A stretch of 64,000 nucleotides of DNA from UBA4416 sp964541155 (GCA_964541155.1 CAZIPC010000003.1:1-64000), one strand, 5' to 3'. Counted from the stretch's first letter, positions 9,155-17,341 are shown. A program made the numbers and translations. The notes: a model not told the origin generated them from the letters alone.

Positions 9155-10504
9155 ATGGCAAAGAAAACTGTTTTAAAAAAGAATGAGAAAAAAATTTTTG
9201 TTCTTGATACTTCGGTCATTATTTATGATCACACAGCAATTAAAAATTTTAAAGAGCATGATGTCGTAATTCCAATAACTGTATTAGAAGAGCTTGATAA
9301 TTTTAAGAAAGGAAATGATACTAAAAATTTTGCTGCCAGAGAATTTACTCGTTATGTAGATAATATGTCGGGAGATAATTCTTTACAGGAATGGACACCT
9401 ATCAATGGTAAAACGCATGGTTATTTTAAAATAGAAATGCATAATGCTTCAGAATTAGATGCGGAAAAAATATTTCAAGAGAGAAAGGGAGATCATCGTA
9501 TACTAAACGCAGCGTTATATACAGCAGAAACCAATCCAGGCAGAAAAGTTATTTTAGTTACTAAAGACATTAACTTAAGAATTAAAGCAAAATCGCTAAA
9601 TCTTCATGCCGAAGATTATACTACCGGAAAAATTTTAGCAGTAGATGAATTGTATACAGGTAATAGTTTAGTAGAAAAAGTAAATCCTGCAATTATTAAT
9701 CAGATATACGAAAAAGGAAGTTGTTTGGCCAAAGATGTTATTAAAAAAGAGAAGCCAGAATCTAACCATTATTATATTTTAAAAAATGGTAATGCATCTG
9801 TTTTGGCACGTTACGAAGAGTCTTCTAAATCTTTAAAACGAGTAACAAAAACTTCATCTTATGGCATTATTCCAAAAAATGCAGAGCAATCTTTTGCATT
9901 AGATGCCATCATGAATCCTGACATTAAATTAGTTACCATCCAAGGCGTTGCAGGTACAGGAAAAACATTGTTGTCTTTAGCTGGCGCATTAGAGCAACGT
10001 CGTAATTATCATCAAATATATTTAGCTCGCCCTATTGTGCCACTAAGTAATAAAGATATTGGATATTTGCCTGGTGATGTTACTTCTAAATTAAATCCAT
10101 ATATGGAGCCATTATGGGATAATTTAAAATTTATTAAAAGTCAGTTTTCAGATAAAGACAAAGAATTGAAGCAAATAAATGAAATGATAGAAAATGAAAA
10201 AATTGTGATTTGTCCCTTAGCATTTATTAGAGGTAGAAGTTTGAGCAATATGTTTTTTATAGTTGATGAAGCTCAAAATTTAACGCCTCATGAAGTTAAA
10301 ACCATTATAACAAGAGCAGGAGAAAACACTAAAATTATTTTCACAGGAGATATCTATCAAATAGACACACCATACTTAGATGCGCAAAGTAATGGTTTAA
10401 GTTATCTGATAGATAAGGTAAAAGGGCAACCGTTATATGCTCATATTACTCTGCAAAAAGGTGAACGAAGCGAATTAGCTAATTTAGCTAATGATTTATT
10501 ATAG
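9155..10504 (+). CDS. PIN-PhoH family ATPase (YlaK/PhoH2-type)
   Basis: A 449-residue cytosolic protein with an N-terminal PIN nuclease domain (about 14-150; acidic residue in VLDTSVIIYD and later Asp residues) and a C-terminal PhoH ATPase domain. Walker A is GVAGTGKT (264-271) and Walker B is FFIVDEAQNLTPHE. PhoH2-type PIN-PhoH fusions are known in some species as RNA helicase/ribonucleases. The YlaK-type length and domain order fit. It is monocistronic and ends at a strong bidirectional terminator shared with ybaB. The family call is secure; the substrate is not known. Confidence 0.93.
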   Translation: MAKKTVLKKNEKKIFVLDTSVIIYDHTAIKNFKEHDVVIPITVLEELDNFKKGNDTKNFAAREFTRYVDNMSGDNSLQEWTPINGKTHGYFKIEMHNASELDAEKIFQERKGDHRILNAALYTAETNPGRKVILVTKDINLRIKAKSLNLHAEDYTTGKILAVDELYTGNSLVEKVNPAIINQIYEKGSCLAKDVIKKEKPESNHYYILKNGNASVLARYEESSKSLKRVTKTSSYGIIPKNAEQSFALDAIMNPDIKLVTIQGVAGTGKTLLSLAGALEQRRNYHQIYLARPIVPLSNKDIGYLPGDVTSKLNPYMEPLWDNLKFIKSQFSDKDKELKQINEMIENEKIVICPLAFIRGRSLSNMFFIVDEAQNLTPHEVKTIITRAGENTKIIFTGDIYQIDTPYLDAQSNGLSYLIDKVKGQPLYAHITLQKGERSELANLANDLL

Positions 10505-10516
10505 TGTGAAATTTTG

Positions 10517-10552
10517 AACAACAAAGATTAATGATAATTAATCTTTGTTGTT
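10517..10552. terminator. Bidirectional terminator between phoH-type gene and ybaB
   Basis: AACAACAAAGATTAAT (10517-10532) pairs perfectly with its complement at 10537-10552, a 16-bp stem with loop GATA. It sits between two convergent stops (10504 and 10556) and serves both strands. Confidence 0.85.
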
Positions 10553-10555
10553 TTA

Positions 10556-10861
10556 TTATAAGCCTGGTAACATTCCATTTGCAACTTGTTTCATTTCATT
10601 TTCGTTTAATTCATTAGCTTTAATTATCGCTTTATTTAATGTTACTGTTAGTTGTTCTTCTAGCTCTTCTTTATTGCCATGTTGTAAACTTGCCGATATA
10701 TTTATTGATTTTATTTCCCTATTTCCAGTAATTGTAATATTTATATCTCCTCCAGCCCCTTCAATAGTTATAATGCTTTTGTCTAATTTTTGTTTTATTT
10801 CATCAGCTTTACGCTTCATTTCTTGAAGTTTATTCATCATATCGCCAAATTTTCCAAACAT
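10556..10861 (-). CDS. ybaB: YbaB/EbfC nucleoid-associated protein
   Basis: A 101-residue protein of normal YbaB/EbfC length. It begins MFGKFGDMMNKLQEMKRKADEI, matching the family's N-terminal coiled helix, followed by the central beta-sheet (GGDINITITGNREIKSINI). Family members bind DNA as dimers and are usually next to recR or dnaX; here the gene sits downstream of the RNA methyltransferase gene instead. The bidirectional terminator follows its stop. Confidence 0.9.
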   Translation of the reverse strand: MFGKFGDMMNKLQEMKRKADEIKQKLDKSIITIEGAGGDINITITGNREIKSINISASLQHGNKEELEEQLTVTLNKAIIKANELNENEMKQVANGMLPGL

Positions 10862-10887
10862 AATTTTATATTTAAATGTTAATGTAA

Positions 10888-12243
10888 TTATTTTAAAATT
10901 CTGTATTCATTGGGTAAGTAATTATTTAATCTATTGCCTAAATGTTTAATCCATCCAATTCCAAAATGATTGAAAGTAATTAAATTCCATCCTTTATTGC
11001 CGTTAATTAGCTGCAATTCTTTTTTTAAAAATTTTAGTGCTTCGTCAGTATTGCATTCTATAGTGAGTATTTTTTTTGATCGGTGAATACTCCATGCTAA
11101 ATCATGATTGGGGATGATATCAGTTTTAATTAAGCTTCCTATAGTTGTACCAACTTTTTTAAAATATAATTGGGGATATTTATTAATGAAGTTTAAAACA
11201 GTTTGATTAGTGAGTAAATAATCATCTTTAAATTTAGTAATCTGATGATTGTCTAAATGATCTATCCAATTTTCAAATAACTCTTTTTCTTTAGGGTTAA
11301 TAATAGAGAATATCTCGAATTTAGATTTTTTAATTTGTTGATGTTTTTCTTCTGAAGACGGCTTTTTAAATATTGTACAGAAGAATCCTTCTGATTGAGT
11401 TTTATCTGGGTAAAATCGGTAGCCAAAAGCTTGCTCTTCACTAGTTGTTTCTACAATTCCCCAGTTATTATCTAAAGGTATTTTAACACTAATTAAATCA
11501 AATTCCTGTATTAGCCAATCTGCAATATCCTCATTTTCTGATTTAGAATAAGAACAGGTTGAGTATACTAAAATACCGCCGTCTTTTAAAGATGGAATAC
11601 TATCAGATAAAATTCTTTTTTGTCTTTGTGAGCATAAATTTACATTATCCAAACTCCACTCATTAATAGCATCGTGCTGTTTTCTAAATAGTCCCGATCC
11701 GCTACAGGGAGCGTCTACTAAAATGATATCAAAAGTATTTTTAATATTAGTGTAAGTATTAGGGTCGTTATTGGTAACAACAACATTACAAGTGCCCCAT
11801 TTACTTATATTTTGTACTAATATATCAGATCTTTGTTTTACAATTTCATTGGCTACTAAAGCACTTTGGCTATTTAGTAAAGAATTTAGTAAAGTACTTT
11901 TACCTCCTGGAGAAGCACATAAATCTAAGGCTAATAATGTTTGATCAAAATCAACACAAGATTTTAAAGCATGTTCAATAAACATAGATCCAGCTTCTTG
12001 AACATAGTAGCATCCTGCTTGAAATAGTATATCATAAGTGAAATTAGGCCGTTCATTTAAATAAAATCCTTGCTTATTCCAAAAAACAGGGGTATCTAAT
12101 TCGTAATCAAGCACAGCTGGTTTAAATGGATTAAGACGAATGCTTGTTGGTGAATTTTTTTGATGAGCTTCGATAAAAGCTAGCTCATTAAACCCTTGAC
12201 AACAAGAAATAGAATTAATAAATTCGGTAGGTAATTGTAACAT
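10888..12243 (-). CDS. NOL1/NOP2/Sun-family RNA (cytosine-C5) methyltransferase
   Basis: A 451-residue SAM-dependent RNA m5C methyltransferase. Seen: the SAM motif LDLCASPGGKS (107-115); motif IV DAPCSGSG with Cys180; motif VI YSTCSYS with the expected nucleophile Cys230. The C-terminal third resembles the extra RNA-binding region of RsmF/YebU-type enzymes (KKxLTIEC, HFGIGWIKHLGNRLNNYLP). The most likely role is methylation of a 16S rRNA cytosine (RsmF-like), but the exact target is not proven. A minus-strand -7 box lies 10 nt upstream of the ATG, back-to-back with the recX promoter. Confidence 0.9.
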   Translation of the reverse strand: MLQLPTEFINSISCCQGFNELAFIEAHQKNSPTSIRLNPFKPAVLDYELDTPVFWNKQGFYLNERPNFTYDILFQAGCYYVQEAGSMFIEHALKSCVDFDQTLLALDLCASPGGKSTLLNSLLNSQSALVANEIVKQRSDILVQNISKWGTCNVVVTNNDPNTYTNIKNTFDIILVDAPCSGSGLFRKQHDAINEWSLDNVNLCSQRQKRILSDSIPSLKDGGILVYSTCSYSKSENEDIADWLIQEFDLISVKIPLDNNWGIVETTSEEQAFGYRFYPDKTQSEGFFCTIFKKPSSEEKHQQIKKSKFEIFSIINPKEKELFENWIDHLDNHQITKFKDDYLLTNQTVLNFINKYPQLYFKKVGTTIGSLIKTDIIPNHDLAWSIHRSKKILTIECNTDEALKFLKKELQLINGNKGWNLITFNHFGIGWIKHLGNRLNNYLPNEYRILK

Positions 12244-12253
12244 ATTTATAAAT

Positions 12254-12261
12254 CAAATATA
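12254..12261 (-). promoter_or_regulatory. -7 promoter box for the RNA methyltransferase gene
   Basis: The minus strand reads TATATTTG, an exact TAnnTTTG match. Only 10 nt separate it from the ATG at 12243, so the transcript has almost no leader. Confidence 0.6.
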
Positions 12262-12270
12262 AAGAAATAT

Positions 12271-12278
12271 TACTTTTG
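12271..12278 (+). promoter_or_regulatory. -7 promoter box for recX
   Basis: TACTTTTG matches TAnnTTTG exactly. It ends 3 nt before the GTG at 12282. A TTG at 12276 falls inside the box, so translation cannot sensibly start there. Confidence 0.6.
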
Positions 12279-12281
12279 TTT

Positions 12282-12767
12282 GTGCTCGAAAAAAAAACTT
12301 CAGTAAAAATAACCGATCCGCATATAGCATTAATTAAAATGCAGTCTTGGTGTGCTTATCAGGAGCGTTGCCAAAAAGATGTGCGCGATAAATTGTATGA
12401 ATTGGGGATGTGGACGGAAGCAGTAGAGAACATCATTGCTCGACTAATAGAGGATAATTTTTTAAACGAAGAAAGATTTTCTGTTGCATATGCGCGCGGC
12501 AAATTTGTAATAAAAAAATGGGGACGTATTAAAATTAAACAAGAATTAAAACAAAAGAGAGTAGGTGATTATTGTTTGAAAAAAGCACTTCAACAAATTG
12601 ACGAAACTGAATATCTAGAAACGCTTAAAAAAATATTAGATGCCAAGCGAAAGTTAATTAAAGAAAAAAGCCCAATAAAATTAAATTATAAATTAATGAA
12701 TTATGCCTTATCTAAGGGATATGAAAAAGATATCGTGTTTGATATTCTTAATCAAACAAATCACTAG
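12282..12767 (+). CDS. recX: Regulatory protein RecX
   Basis: A small helical protein (161 residues from the GTG start) that modulates RecA filaments. Family signs are the IALIKMQSWCAYQERCQKDV segment, then KLYELGM, LIEDNFLNEERFSVAYARGKF and the repeated three-helix modules through to the C-terminus. The start is set at GTG 12282: the TTG at 12276 overlaps the -7 box, and the next internal Met would cut off the conserved first helix. The transcript is probably leaderless. It is divergent from the methyltransferase gene, and its last 20 nt overlap the convergent hemW. Confidence 0.9.
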   Translation: MLEKKTSVKITDPHIALIKMQSWCAYQERCQKDVRDKLYELGMWTEAVENIIARLIEDNFLNEERFSVAYARGKFVIKKWGRIKIKQELKQKRVGDYCLKKALQQIDETEYLETLKKILDAKRKLIKEKSPIKLNYKLMNYALSKGYEKDIVFDILNQTNH

Positions 12768-13875
12768 CAATTTTATCGGCAAATAATTTTCCTTTGTTAG
12801 TTAAGCAATAAGAGTTGTCTTTTAGGGTAATAGTTTCATTTTTAATGTAAGTAGTTATTTTATTTAAGCATCTTTTTACTATTTCCGAATTAAAATTAGA
12901 GTTCAAGTATTTAATATTTATACCCCATATTGTTCTTAATGAAGTAAGAATGTATTCATTATATTTTTCTACCTCTGTTAAAATTTCTTTTTCAAAATAC
13001 AATTCTTTGTTTTCGGAAATATATTTAATGTAAGTAGTGTTGTTAGAAATATTCCACTGCCTAGATTTACCATCAAACGAATGAGCAGACGGACCTAAGC
13101 CTATATAATTCTCGCCTTTCCAATAATTGGAATTGTGTTTACTGAAAAAATCTTTTTTTCCAAAATTTGAAATTTCGTAATGAATAAAATCTTTTTTTTC
13201 TAGTTGATTAATCATTTCTAAAAAGAGTTCAGCGCTTTTATGTTCGTCAATTTCTGATTCTTTTTTAATTTTTAAATCATAGCCTAGTTTTGTTTTTTCT
13301 TCAATAGTTAGGTTGTAGCTTGATATATGTTTTACATCTAAATCTATTGTTTTATTTAATGTTTTTTTCCAGTTTGCAAGGTTAGAAAATTTAGATCCAT
13401 ATATTAAGTCAATAGTAATATTCTCAAATCCTCTGTCTTGAGCTCTTTTTACACTGGCTTCACTTTCTGATGCGGTGTGAGCTCTATTCATCCAAATTAA
13501 TTCTTCATCAATAAAACTTTGTAATCCAATACTTAATCTATTTATCTCTAGTCTTTTTAATTCTTTAAGTTTTTCGCCTGATAAATCATCAGGATTACAT
13601 TCTAATGTTATTTCAACCGTATTAGAAACATTATATCGTTTGTATATTTTTTCCAGTAATAAAAAAATTTCTTTTTCCGACAATAAACTGGGAGTGCCAC
13701 CGCCAAAGTATATGGTTTCAATATTTTTATTTTCTAAATAATTAATACGTAAGTCAATTTCTGTTAAGATACTTTTTACAAGAGCTTCTTTGTTTTTTAA
13801 TGATGTTGAAAAATGAAAATCACAGTAATGACATGCTTTTTTACAAAAAGGAATGTGAATATAAATTCCGCTCAT
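12748..13875 (-). CDS. hemW: Radical SAM heme chaperone HemW
   Basis: A 375-residue radical SAM protein of the HemN/HemW group. The 4Fe-4S motif is IPFCKKACHYCDFHF (CxxxCxxC plus the trailing Cys context typical of HemW), followed by YFGGGTPSLL and the C-terminal HemW domain. HemW lacks the N-terminal extension of true HemN, and this protein starts directly at MSGIYIHIPFC, which supports a heme-trafficking chaperone rather than coproporphyrinogen dehydrogenase. Its stop overlaps the end of recX by 20 nt (convergent). A -7 box lies 28 nt upstream. Confidence 0.92.
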   Translation of the reverse strand: MSGIYIHIPFCKKACHYCDFHFSTSLKNKEALVKSILTEIDLRINYLENKNIETIYFGGGTPSLLSEKEIFLLLEKIYKRYNVSNTVEITLECNPDDLSGEKLKELKRLEINRLSIGLQSFIDEELIWMNRAHTASESEASVKRAQDRGFENITIDLIYGSKFSNLANWKKTLNKTIDLDVKHISSYNLTIEEKTKLGYDLKIKKESEIDEHKSAELFLEMINQLEKKDFIHYEISNFGKKDFFSKHNSNYWKGENYIGLGPSAHSFDGKSRQWNISNNTTYIKYISENKELYFEKEILTEVEKYNEYILTSLRTIWGINIKYLNSNFNSEIVKRCLNKITTYIKNETITLKDNSYCLTNKGKLFADKIASDLFD

Positions 13876-13903
13876 GTTTTATTAGTGATGATTGATTATG
13901 AAA

Positions 13904-13911
13904 CAAACTTA
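13904..13911 (-). promoter_or_regulatory. -7 promoter box for hemW
   Basis: The minus strand reads TAAGTTTG (TAnnTTTG), 28 nt before the hemW ATG, in the 61-bp gap after ung. Confidence 0.5.
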
Positions 13912-13936
13912 ATATTAAAAAGTAATTGATGAGCGC

Positions 13937-14626
13937 TTATTCAAATAAATTTCCGGATGATAGTTGCCAATTTATGGGTTTAATATTTTTTGAATTTAAA
14001 AAAATATTAGTTTGAGAAAAATGTTTACATCCAAAAAATGCACCTCTAGCTAATGGAGAAGGATGAGGGGCCTCTAAAACTAAATGTTTATGAGCATTTA
14101 TGAGTTGTGCTTTTGATTTTGCGAAGTTTCCCCAAAGTAAAAACACACAATTTTCTTTTTCATCAGAGATGAGTTTAATAATTTCATCTGTAAATATTTC
14201 CCATCCTTTTTTTTGATGACTACCAGGTTCACCTGCTCTTACAGTTAATGTAGCATTTAATAATAAAACACCTTGTTTTGCCCAATCTGTTAAATTGCCA
14301 TGAGTTGAGTTTCTAACGCCTAAATCTGAATAAAGTTCTTTAAAAATATTAGATAATGAAGGTGGAATTTTTACTCCATAATTAACAGAAAAACTTAAGC
14401 CATGCGCTTGATTAACCCCATGATAAGGGTCTTGGCCAATAATAACAACTTTTACATCGTTTAAAGAGGTATAATTTAAGGCATTAAATGTATCTATTGT
14501 TTTAGGGTAAATCGTGTAAAAATCTCGTTCTTTTTGAATAAAAAGCTTCAGTTCTTTAAAATATTCTTTTTCAAATTCAGAATGAAGTTTTTTTTTCCAT
14601 AATTCGTTAGATATTAATTCAGTCAT
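13937..14626 (-). CDS. ung: Uracil-DNA glycosylase (family 1)
   Basis: Removes uracil from DNA in base-excision repair. At 229 residues it has normal length. Motifs: VVIIGQDPYHG with the catalytic Asp; LSFSVNYGVKIPPSL; LLLNATLTVRAGEPGSH; LLWGNFAKSK; and the Leu-loop HPSPLARGAFFGCKHF with the catalytic His. The loop lacks one residue compared with the E. coli-type HPSPLSAxRGFFGC pattern. Whether that is lineage-typical I cannot tell. hemW lies downstream on the same strand with its own promoter. Confidence 0.96.
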   Translation of the reverse strand: MTELISNELWKKKLHSEFEKEYFKELKLFIQKERDFYTIYPKTIDTFNALNYTSLNDVKVVIIGQDPYHGVNQAHGLSFSVNYGVKIPPSLSNIFKELYSDLGVRNSTHGNLTDWAKQGVLLLNATLTVRAGEPGSHQKKGWEIFTDEIIKLISDEKENCVFLLWGNFAKSKAQLINAHKHLVLEAPHPSPLARGAFFGCKHFSQTNIFLNSKNIKPINWQLSSGNLFE

Positions 14627-14680
14627 AATAACATGTTGGAAAAATCTATGAGCTTTTTTTTAAACTCAATAAAATTACTT

Positions 14681-14688
14681 TATATTTG
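14681..14688 (+). promoter_or_regulatory. -7 promoter box for the small lipoprotein/ytxJ pair
   Basis: TATATTTG matches TAnnTTTG. It lies 23 nt before the lipoprotein ATG at 14712, in the divergent gap with ung. Confidence 0.6.
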
Positions 14689-14711
14689 TTTTGTAACAAA
14701 AAAATAAATTT

Positions 14712-14843
14712 ATGAAAAAATTAGCTTTATCAACAGCTTTATTAATCGCTTTTTGTGCATCATTAACATCTTGCAAATCGCACGAAAAATGCCCAGCCTA
14801 TTCTAAAGCTAACAAGGTAGTTTCTACTAAAAAATCTGTTTAA
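14712..14843 (+). CDS. 43-residue lipoprotein with CPAY motif
   Basis: ATG at 14712 opens a 43-codon frame ending TAA at 14841-14843. It reads MKKLALSTALLIAFCASLTSC, a lipoprotein signal with lipobox LTSC (Cys21), then KSHEKCPAYSKANKVVSTKKSV. The mature peptide would be only 23 residues with a second Cys in CPAY. A promoter box precedes it, and ytxJ begins 3 nt after its stop, so they form an operon. I recall similar tiny lipoproteins with an HCPAY-like motif in Bacteroidota, but the function is unknown. It is short enough to be missed by standard gene callers. Confidence 0.75.
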   Translation: MKKLALSTALLIAFCASLTSCKSHEKCPAYSKANKVVSTKKSV

Positions 14844-14846
14844 TTC

Positions 14847-15191
14847 ATGCATTGGCATAATCTTTCAGATATTGGTGCTTTAAAAGAAATTCAAGCTCTT
14901 TCAAAAGAACAGCATATTAATGCTGTTCTTTTGTTTAAGCATAGCACCAGGTGCTCTATCAGTTCTATGGCGCTTAATCGTTTGGAGACAAAATGGATAG
15001 ATGATGATAAAATCCCAACCTATTATTTAGATTTGTTAAATCACAGAGATATTTCTAATGAAATAGCTTCTCTTTTTAATGTAGAGCACGCTTCTCCACA
15101 AGTTTTATTAATAAAAGATGGTAAATGCGTGTATCATAATTCGCATAATGGAATTTCAGCAACTGAAATATTACAAGCTTTAAAATCTTAA
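14847..15191 (+). CDS. ytxJ: YtxJ/BrxC-type monothiol bacilliredoxin-like protein
   Basis: A 114-residue thioredoxin-fold protein of the YtxJ family (DUF2847). It has the family's LLFKHSTRCSISSMA signature with a single active-site Cys, and PQVLLIKDGKCVYHNSH in the C-terminal half. In Firmicutes the family removes bacillithiol from proteins, and many Bacteroidota also have it. A redox role in the cytosol is likely. It is co-transcribed with the 43-residue lipoprotein 3 nt upstream and converges on the OsmC gene. Confidence 0.9.
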   Translation: MHWHNLSDIGALKEIQALSKEQHINAVLLFKHSTRCSISSMALNRLETKWIDDDKIPTYYLDLLNHRDISNEIASLFNVEHASPQVLLIKDGKCVYHNSHNGISATEILQALKS

Positions 15192-15201
15192 AATGACGCT
15201 T

Positions 15202-15609
15202 TTACCAAACAAATTCAATAATTTGTTTAATATCTGGATGTAAGCTTTTAGCTACAGGACATGTAAAAGCAGCATGTTCATATATCTTTTTTTCTTTATC
15301 AGAGTAGTTGTTATTAGGAAATGTAATTTTTACATGAATTTCGCCAATACGTCTTGGTTCAGCATACATAATTTTAGTAACCTCCGCAAAAGTCCCATCA
15401 ATTGGAGTCATGTTATCTCTCATGGCAACAATTCCCATAATCGAAATCATACAGCTTGAAAGAGCCGTTGCTACTAAATCAGTTGGCGAAAACATTTCTC
15501 CTTTTCCATGGTTATCTTTTGGTGCATCAGTATATAGTGTTGAATTAGATTGAATATGGGTTGCTTCTGTTCTTAAACCTCCTAAATAGCTAACTTTACT
15601 GGTAATCAT
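15202..15609 (-). CDS. OsmC/Ohr-family peroxiredoxin-like protein
   Basis: A 135-residue protein of the OsmC family. Both family cysteines are present: one in ALSSCMISIMG (central helix) and one in AAFTCPVAKSLHPD near the C-terminus. Such proteins reduce organic hydroperoxides with thiols. The length and the SPTDLVATALSSCM motif place it in the YhfA/OsmC subgroup rather than the Ohr subgroup. It is monocistronic, with its own -7 box 16 nt upstream. Confidence 0.9.
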   Translation of the reverse strand: MITSKVSYLGGLRTEATHIQSNSTLYTDAPKDNHGKGEMFSPTDLVATALSSCMISIMGIVAMRDNMTPIDGTFAEVTKIMYAEPRRIGEIHVKITFPNNNYSDKEKKIYEHAAFTCPVAKSLHPDIKQIIEFVW

Positions 15610-15625
15610 AAATATAATTTTATAT

Positions 15626-15633
15626 CAAAGATA
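15626..15633 (-). promoter_or_regulatory. -7 promoter box for the OsmC gene
   Basis: The minus strand reads TATCTTTG (TAnnTTTG), ending 16 nt before the ATG at 15609. Confidence 0.55.
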
Positions 15634-15669
15634 ATAAAGCATTAGGTATTTTATTAATAAATTATTAAT

Positions 15670-15677
15670 TACTTTTG
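15670..15677 (+). promoter_or_regulatory. -7 promoter box upstream of the lipA operon
   Basis: TACTTTTG matches TAnnTTTG. It ends 7 nt before the ATG at 15685, so the transcript would be leaderless or nearly so. Confidence 0.6.
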
Positions 15678-15684
15678 TTTGTAT

Positions 15685-16440
15685 ATGGTTAAACGATTTT
15701 TATACTTTTTTATCCTGGTTTTAAACTATGAGTTGAGTTATTCTCAAAGCACAACTCAAGCACTTGAGAGTGGGCAGGATCCAAATGTATTATATCGAAA
15801 TGAACTGTCGTGTGGTATTTTTGCTCATAGCAGAGGTATTGGTATTAATGTAATGAGGGCTAAACATGTAACGGGCACACGCAAACGTTTAGTAGAGTTA
15901 GAACTATTAAATTTAAAACACCCTAAAGAAATTAAAGTATCTAACAGTATTAATAATTCTAAGCGATTTGTTTATGGGAAATTAAATAATGTATTATTAT
16001 TAAGGGCCGGAGTTGGTTACCAGAATACATTATTTAAAAGGTCTGATATGAAATCAATAGAAATTAGAGCGTCTTACTATGTTGGTGGAAATATATCATT
16101 TGCCAAACCAAATTATATTTTGGTGTATAGAGAAGGATTTGGAGGTACAAAATATCAGGAGTCGGTAAAGTATGACCCTGCTATTTATACGATTGACAGT
16201 ATTTCTGGAAAGGGACCATTATTAGAAGGCTTATCGGAAATGAAAGTTTATCCAGGATTGTATGCTAAATTAAATTTAAGTTTTGAATATGCTCCTTTTT
16301 CAAATAAAGTAAAAGCAATAGAAACAGGTGTTATATTTGATTATTATCCTAAAGCATTGCCTATTATGGCCCATAACCCGGCCGAAAATTTTATTATCAC
16401 ATTATATGTTGGTTTTGTGTTTGGAAAAAAATGGTATTAA
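15685..16440 (+). CDS. Secreted envelope protein of unknown function, lipA-linked
   Basis: A 251-residue protein from ATG 15685; an in-frame TTG 6 nt earlier is ignored because it abuts the -7 box. The N-terminus (about 1-22, ending SYSQ) is a Sec signal peptide. The rest alternates polar and hydrophobic residues, with strand-like segments (YVGGNISFAKPNYILVY, YAKLNLSFEYAPFS) and the end FIITLYVGFVFGKKWY, an aromatic C-terminus as in outer-membrane barrels. It is probably a small beta-barrel. The lipA ATG follows its stop by 2 nt, so they share a transcript. The functional link to lipA is unknown. Confidence 0.8.
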   Translation: MVKRFLYFFILVLNYELSYSQSTTQALESGQDPNVLYRNELSCGIFAHSRGIGINVMRAKHVTGTRKRLVELELLNLKHPKEIKVSNSINNSKRFVYGKLNNVLLLRAGVGYQNTLFKRSDMKSIEIRASYYVGGNISFAKPNYILVYREGFGGTKYQESVKYDPAIYTIDSISGKGPLLEGLSEMKVYPGLYAKLNLSFEYAPFSNKVKAIETGVIFDYYPKALPIMAHNPAENFIITLYVGFVFGKKWY

Positions 16441-16442
16441 AT

Positions 16443-17315
16443 ATGGAAAATTTAAATGAAAAAATAATTATAGATAAGCCTCGTAAGCCAGATTGGTTAA
16501 GAGTTAAATTACCAATAGGAGAAGAATATCTAAAAGTAAGAGGTATTGTATCAAAACATAAATTACATACAATTTGCGAAAGCGGAAATTGTCCGAATAT
16601 GGGAGAGTGTTGGGGTGCAGGTACAGCAACATTTATGATATTAGGAAATATTTGCACTCGTTCTTGTGGTTTTTGTGCAGTGGCAACAGGCAAGCCAAAG
16701 CCAGCAGATTGGGATGAGCCAAAGCGAGTTGCAAATTCGGTTAAGTTAATGGGGGTAAAACATTGTGTTATTACCTCGGTAGATAGAGATGATTTAAAAG
16801 ATGGAGGCTCTATTATTTGGGCAGAAACCATTAAGGCCATCAGAGAAATTAGCCCTGAAACAAAATTTGAATGTTTAATACCTGATTTTGCAGGTAAATG
16901 GGAAAATTTACAACGTATTATTGATGTTAAGCCGGATATTGTTTCTCATAATATAGAAACAGTGAGGCGATTAACGGCCCAAGTTAGGATTCAAGCAAAA
17001 TACGATAGAAGCATGGAAGTTTTAAAACGTTTGCATGAAGCAGGGGTAAGAACAAAATGTGGATTAATGGTGGGACTTGGAGAAACAGAAGATGAAGTAT
17101 TAGAAACTATTAATGACTTAGCGGCTGTAAATTGTGATGTTTTAACCATAGGCCAATATTTGCAACCAACACCAAAACATTTACCCGTTGCAAGATATGT
17201 TCATCCAGATGAATTTAATAAATGGAAAGAAATTGCTTTAGCTAAAGGATTTAAGTATGTTGAGAGTGGTGCTTTAGTGCGTTCATCGTACCATGCCGAA
17301 AAACATGTGTTTTAA
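16443..17315 (+). CDS. lipA: Lipoyl synthase LipA
   Basis: A radical SAM enzyme that inserts two sulfurs into protein-bound octanoyl groups to make lipoyl cofactors. Both clusters are visible: the auxiliary one in CESGNCPNMGECW, and the radical SAM one in CTRSCGFCAV. The C-terminal SSYHAEKHVF region contains the conserved Ser ligand context (RSSYHA). Length is normal (about 290). ATG 16443 is preferred to the in-frame ATG at 16431, which would overlap the upstream stop; the N-terminus is otherwise conserved from KPRKPDWLRVKLP. It is the second gene of an operon with the envelope protein. Confidence 0.95.
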   Translation: MENLNEKIIIDKPRKPDWLRVKLPIGEEYLKVRGIVSKHKLHTICESGNCPNMGECWGAGTATFMILGNICTRSCGFCAVATGKPKPADWDEPKRVANSVKLMGVKHCVITSVDRDDLKDGGSIIWAETIKAIREISPETKFECLIPDFAGKWENLQRIIDVKPDIVSHNIETVRRLTAQVRIQAKYDRSMEVLKRLHEAGVRTKCGLMVGLGETEDEVLETINDLAAVNCDVLTIGQYLQPTPKHLPVARYVHPDEFNKWKEIALAKGFKYVESGALVRSSYHAEKHVF

Positions 17316-17341
17316 TTATTTTTTATTTCTAAACTAATATT

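Noticed and set aside
12276..12281. TTG start for recX (also TTGs at 15679, 23362, 51373 and 20245 for neighbouring genes)
   Set aside because: The first three lie within or right at a -7 box and 51373 upstream of one, and for 20245 a better ATG follows. The later start keeps the signal peptide or conserved N-terminus.
16431..16442. Longer LipA start at ATG 16431
   Set aside because: It overlaps the previous stop, and the extra four residues are not expected in LipA; ATG 16443 is 2 nt after the stop.
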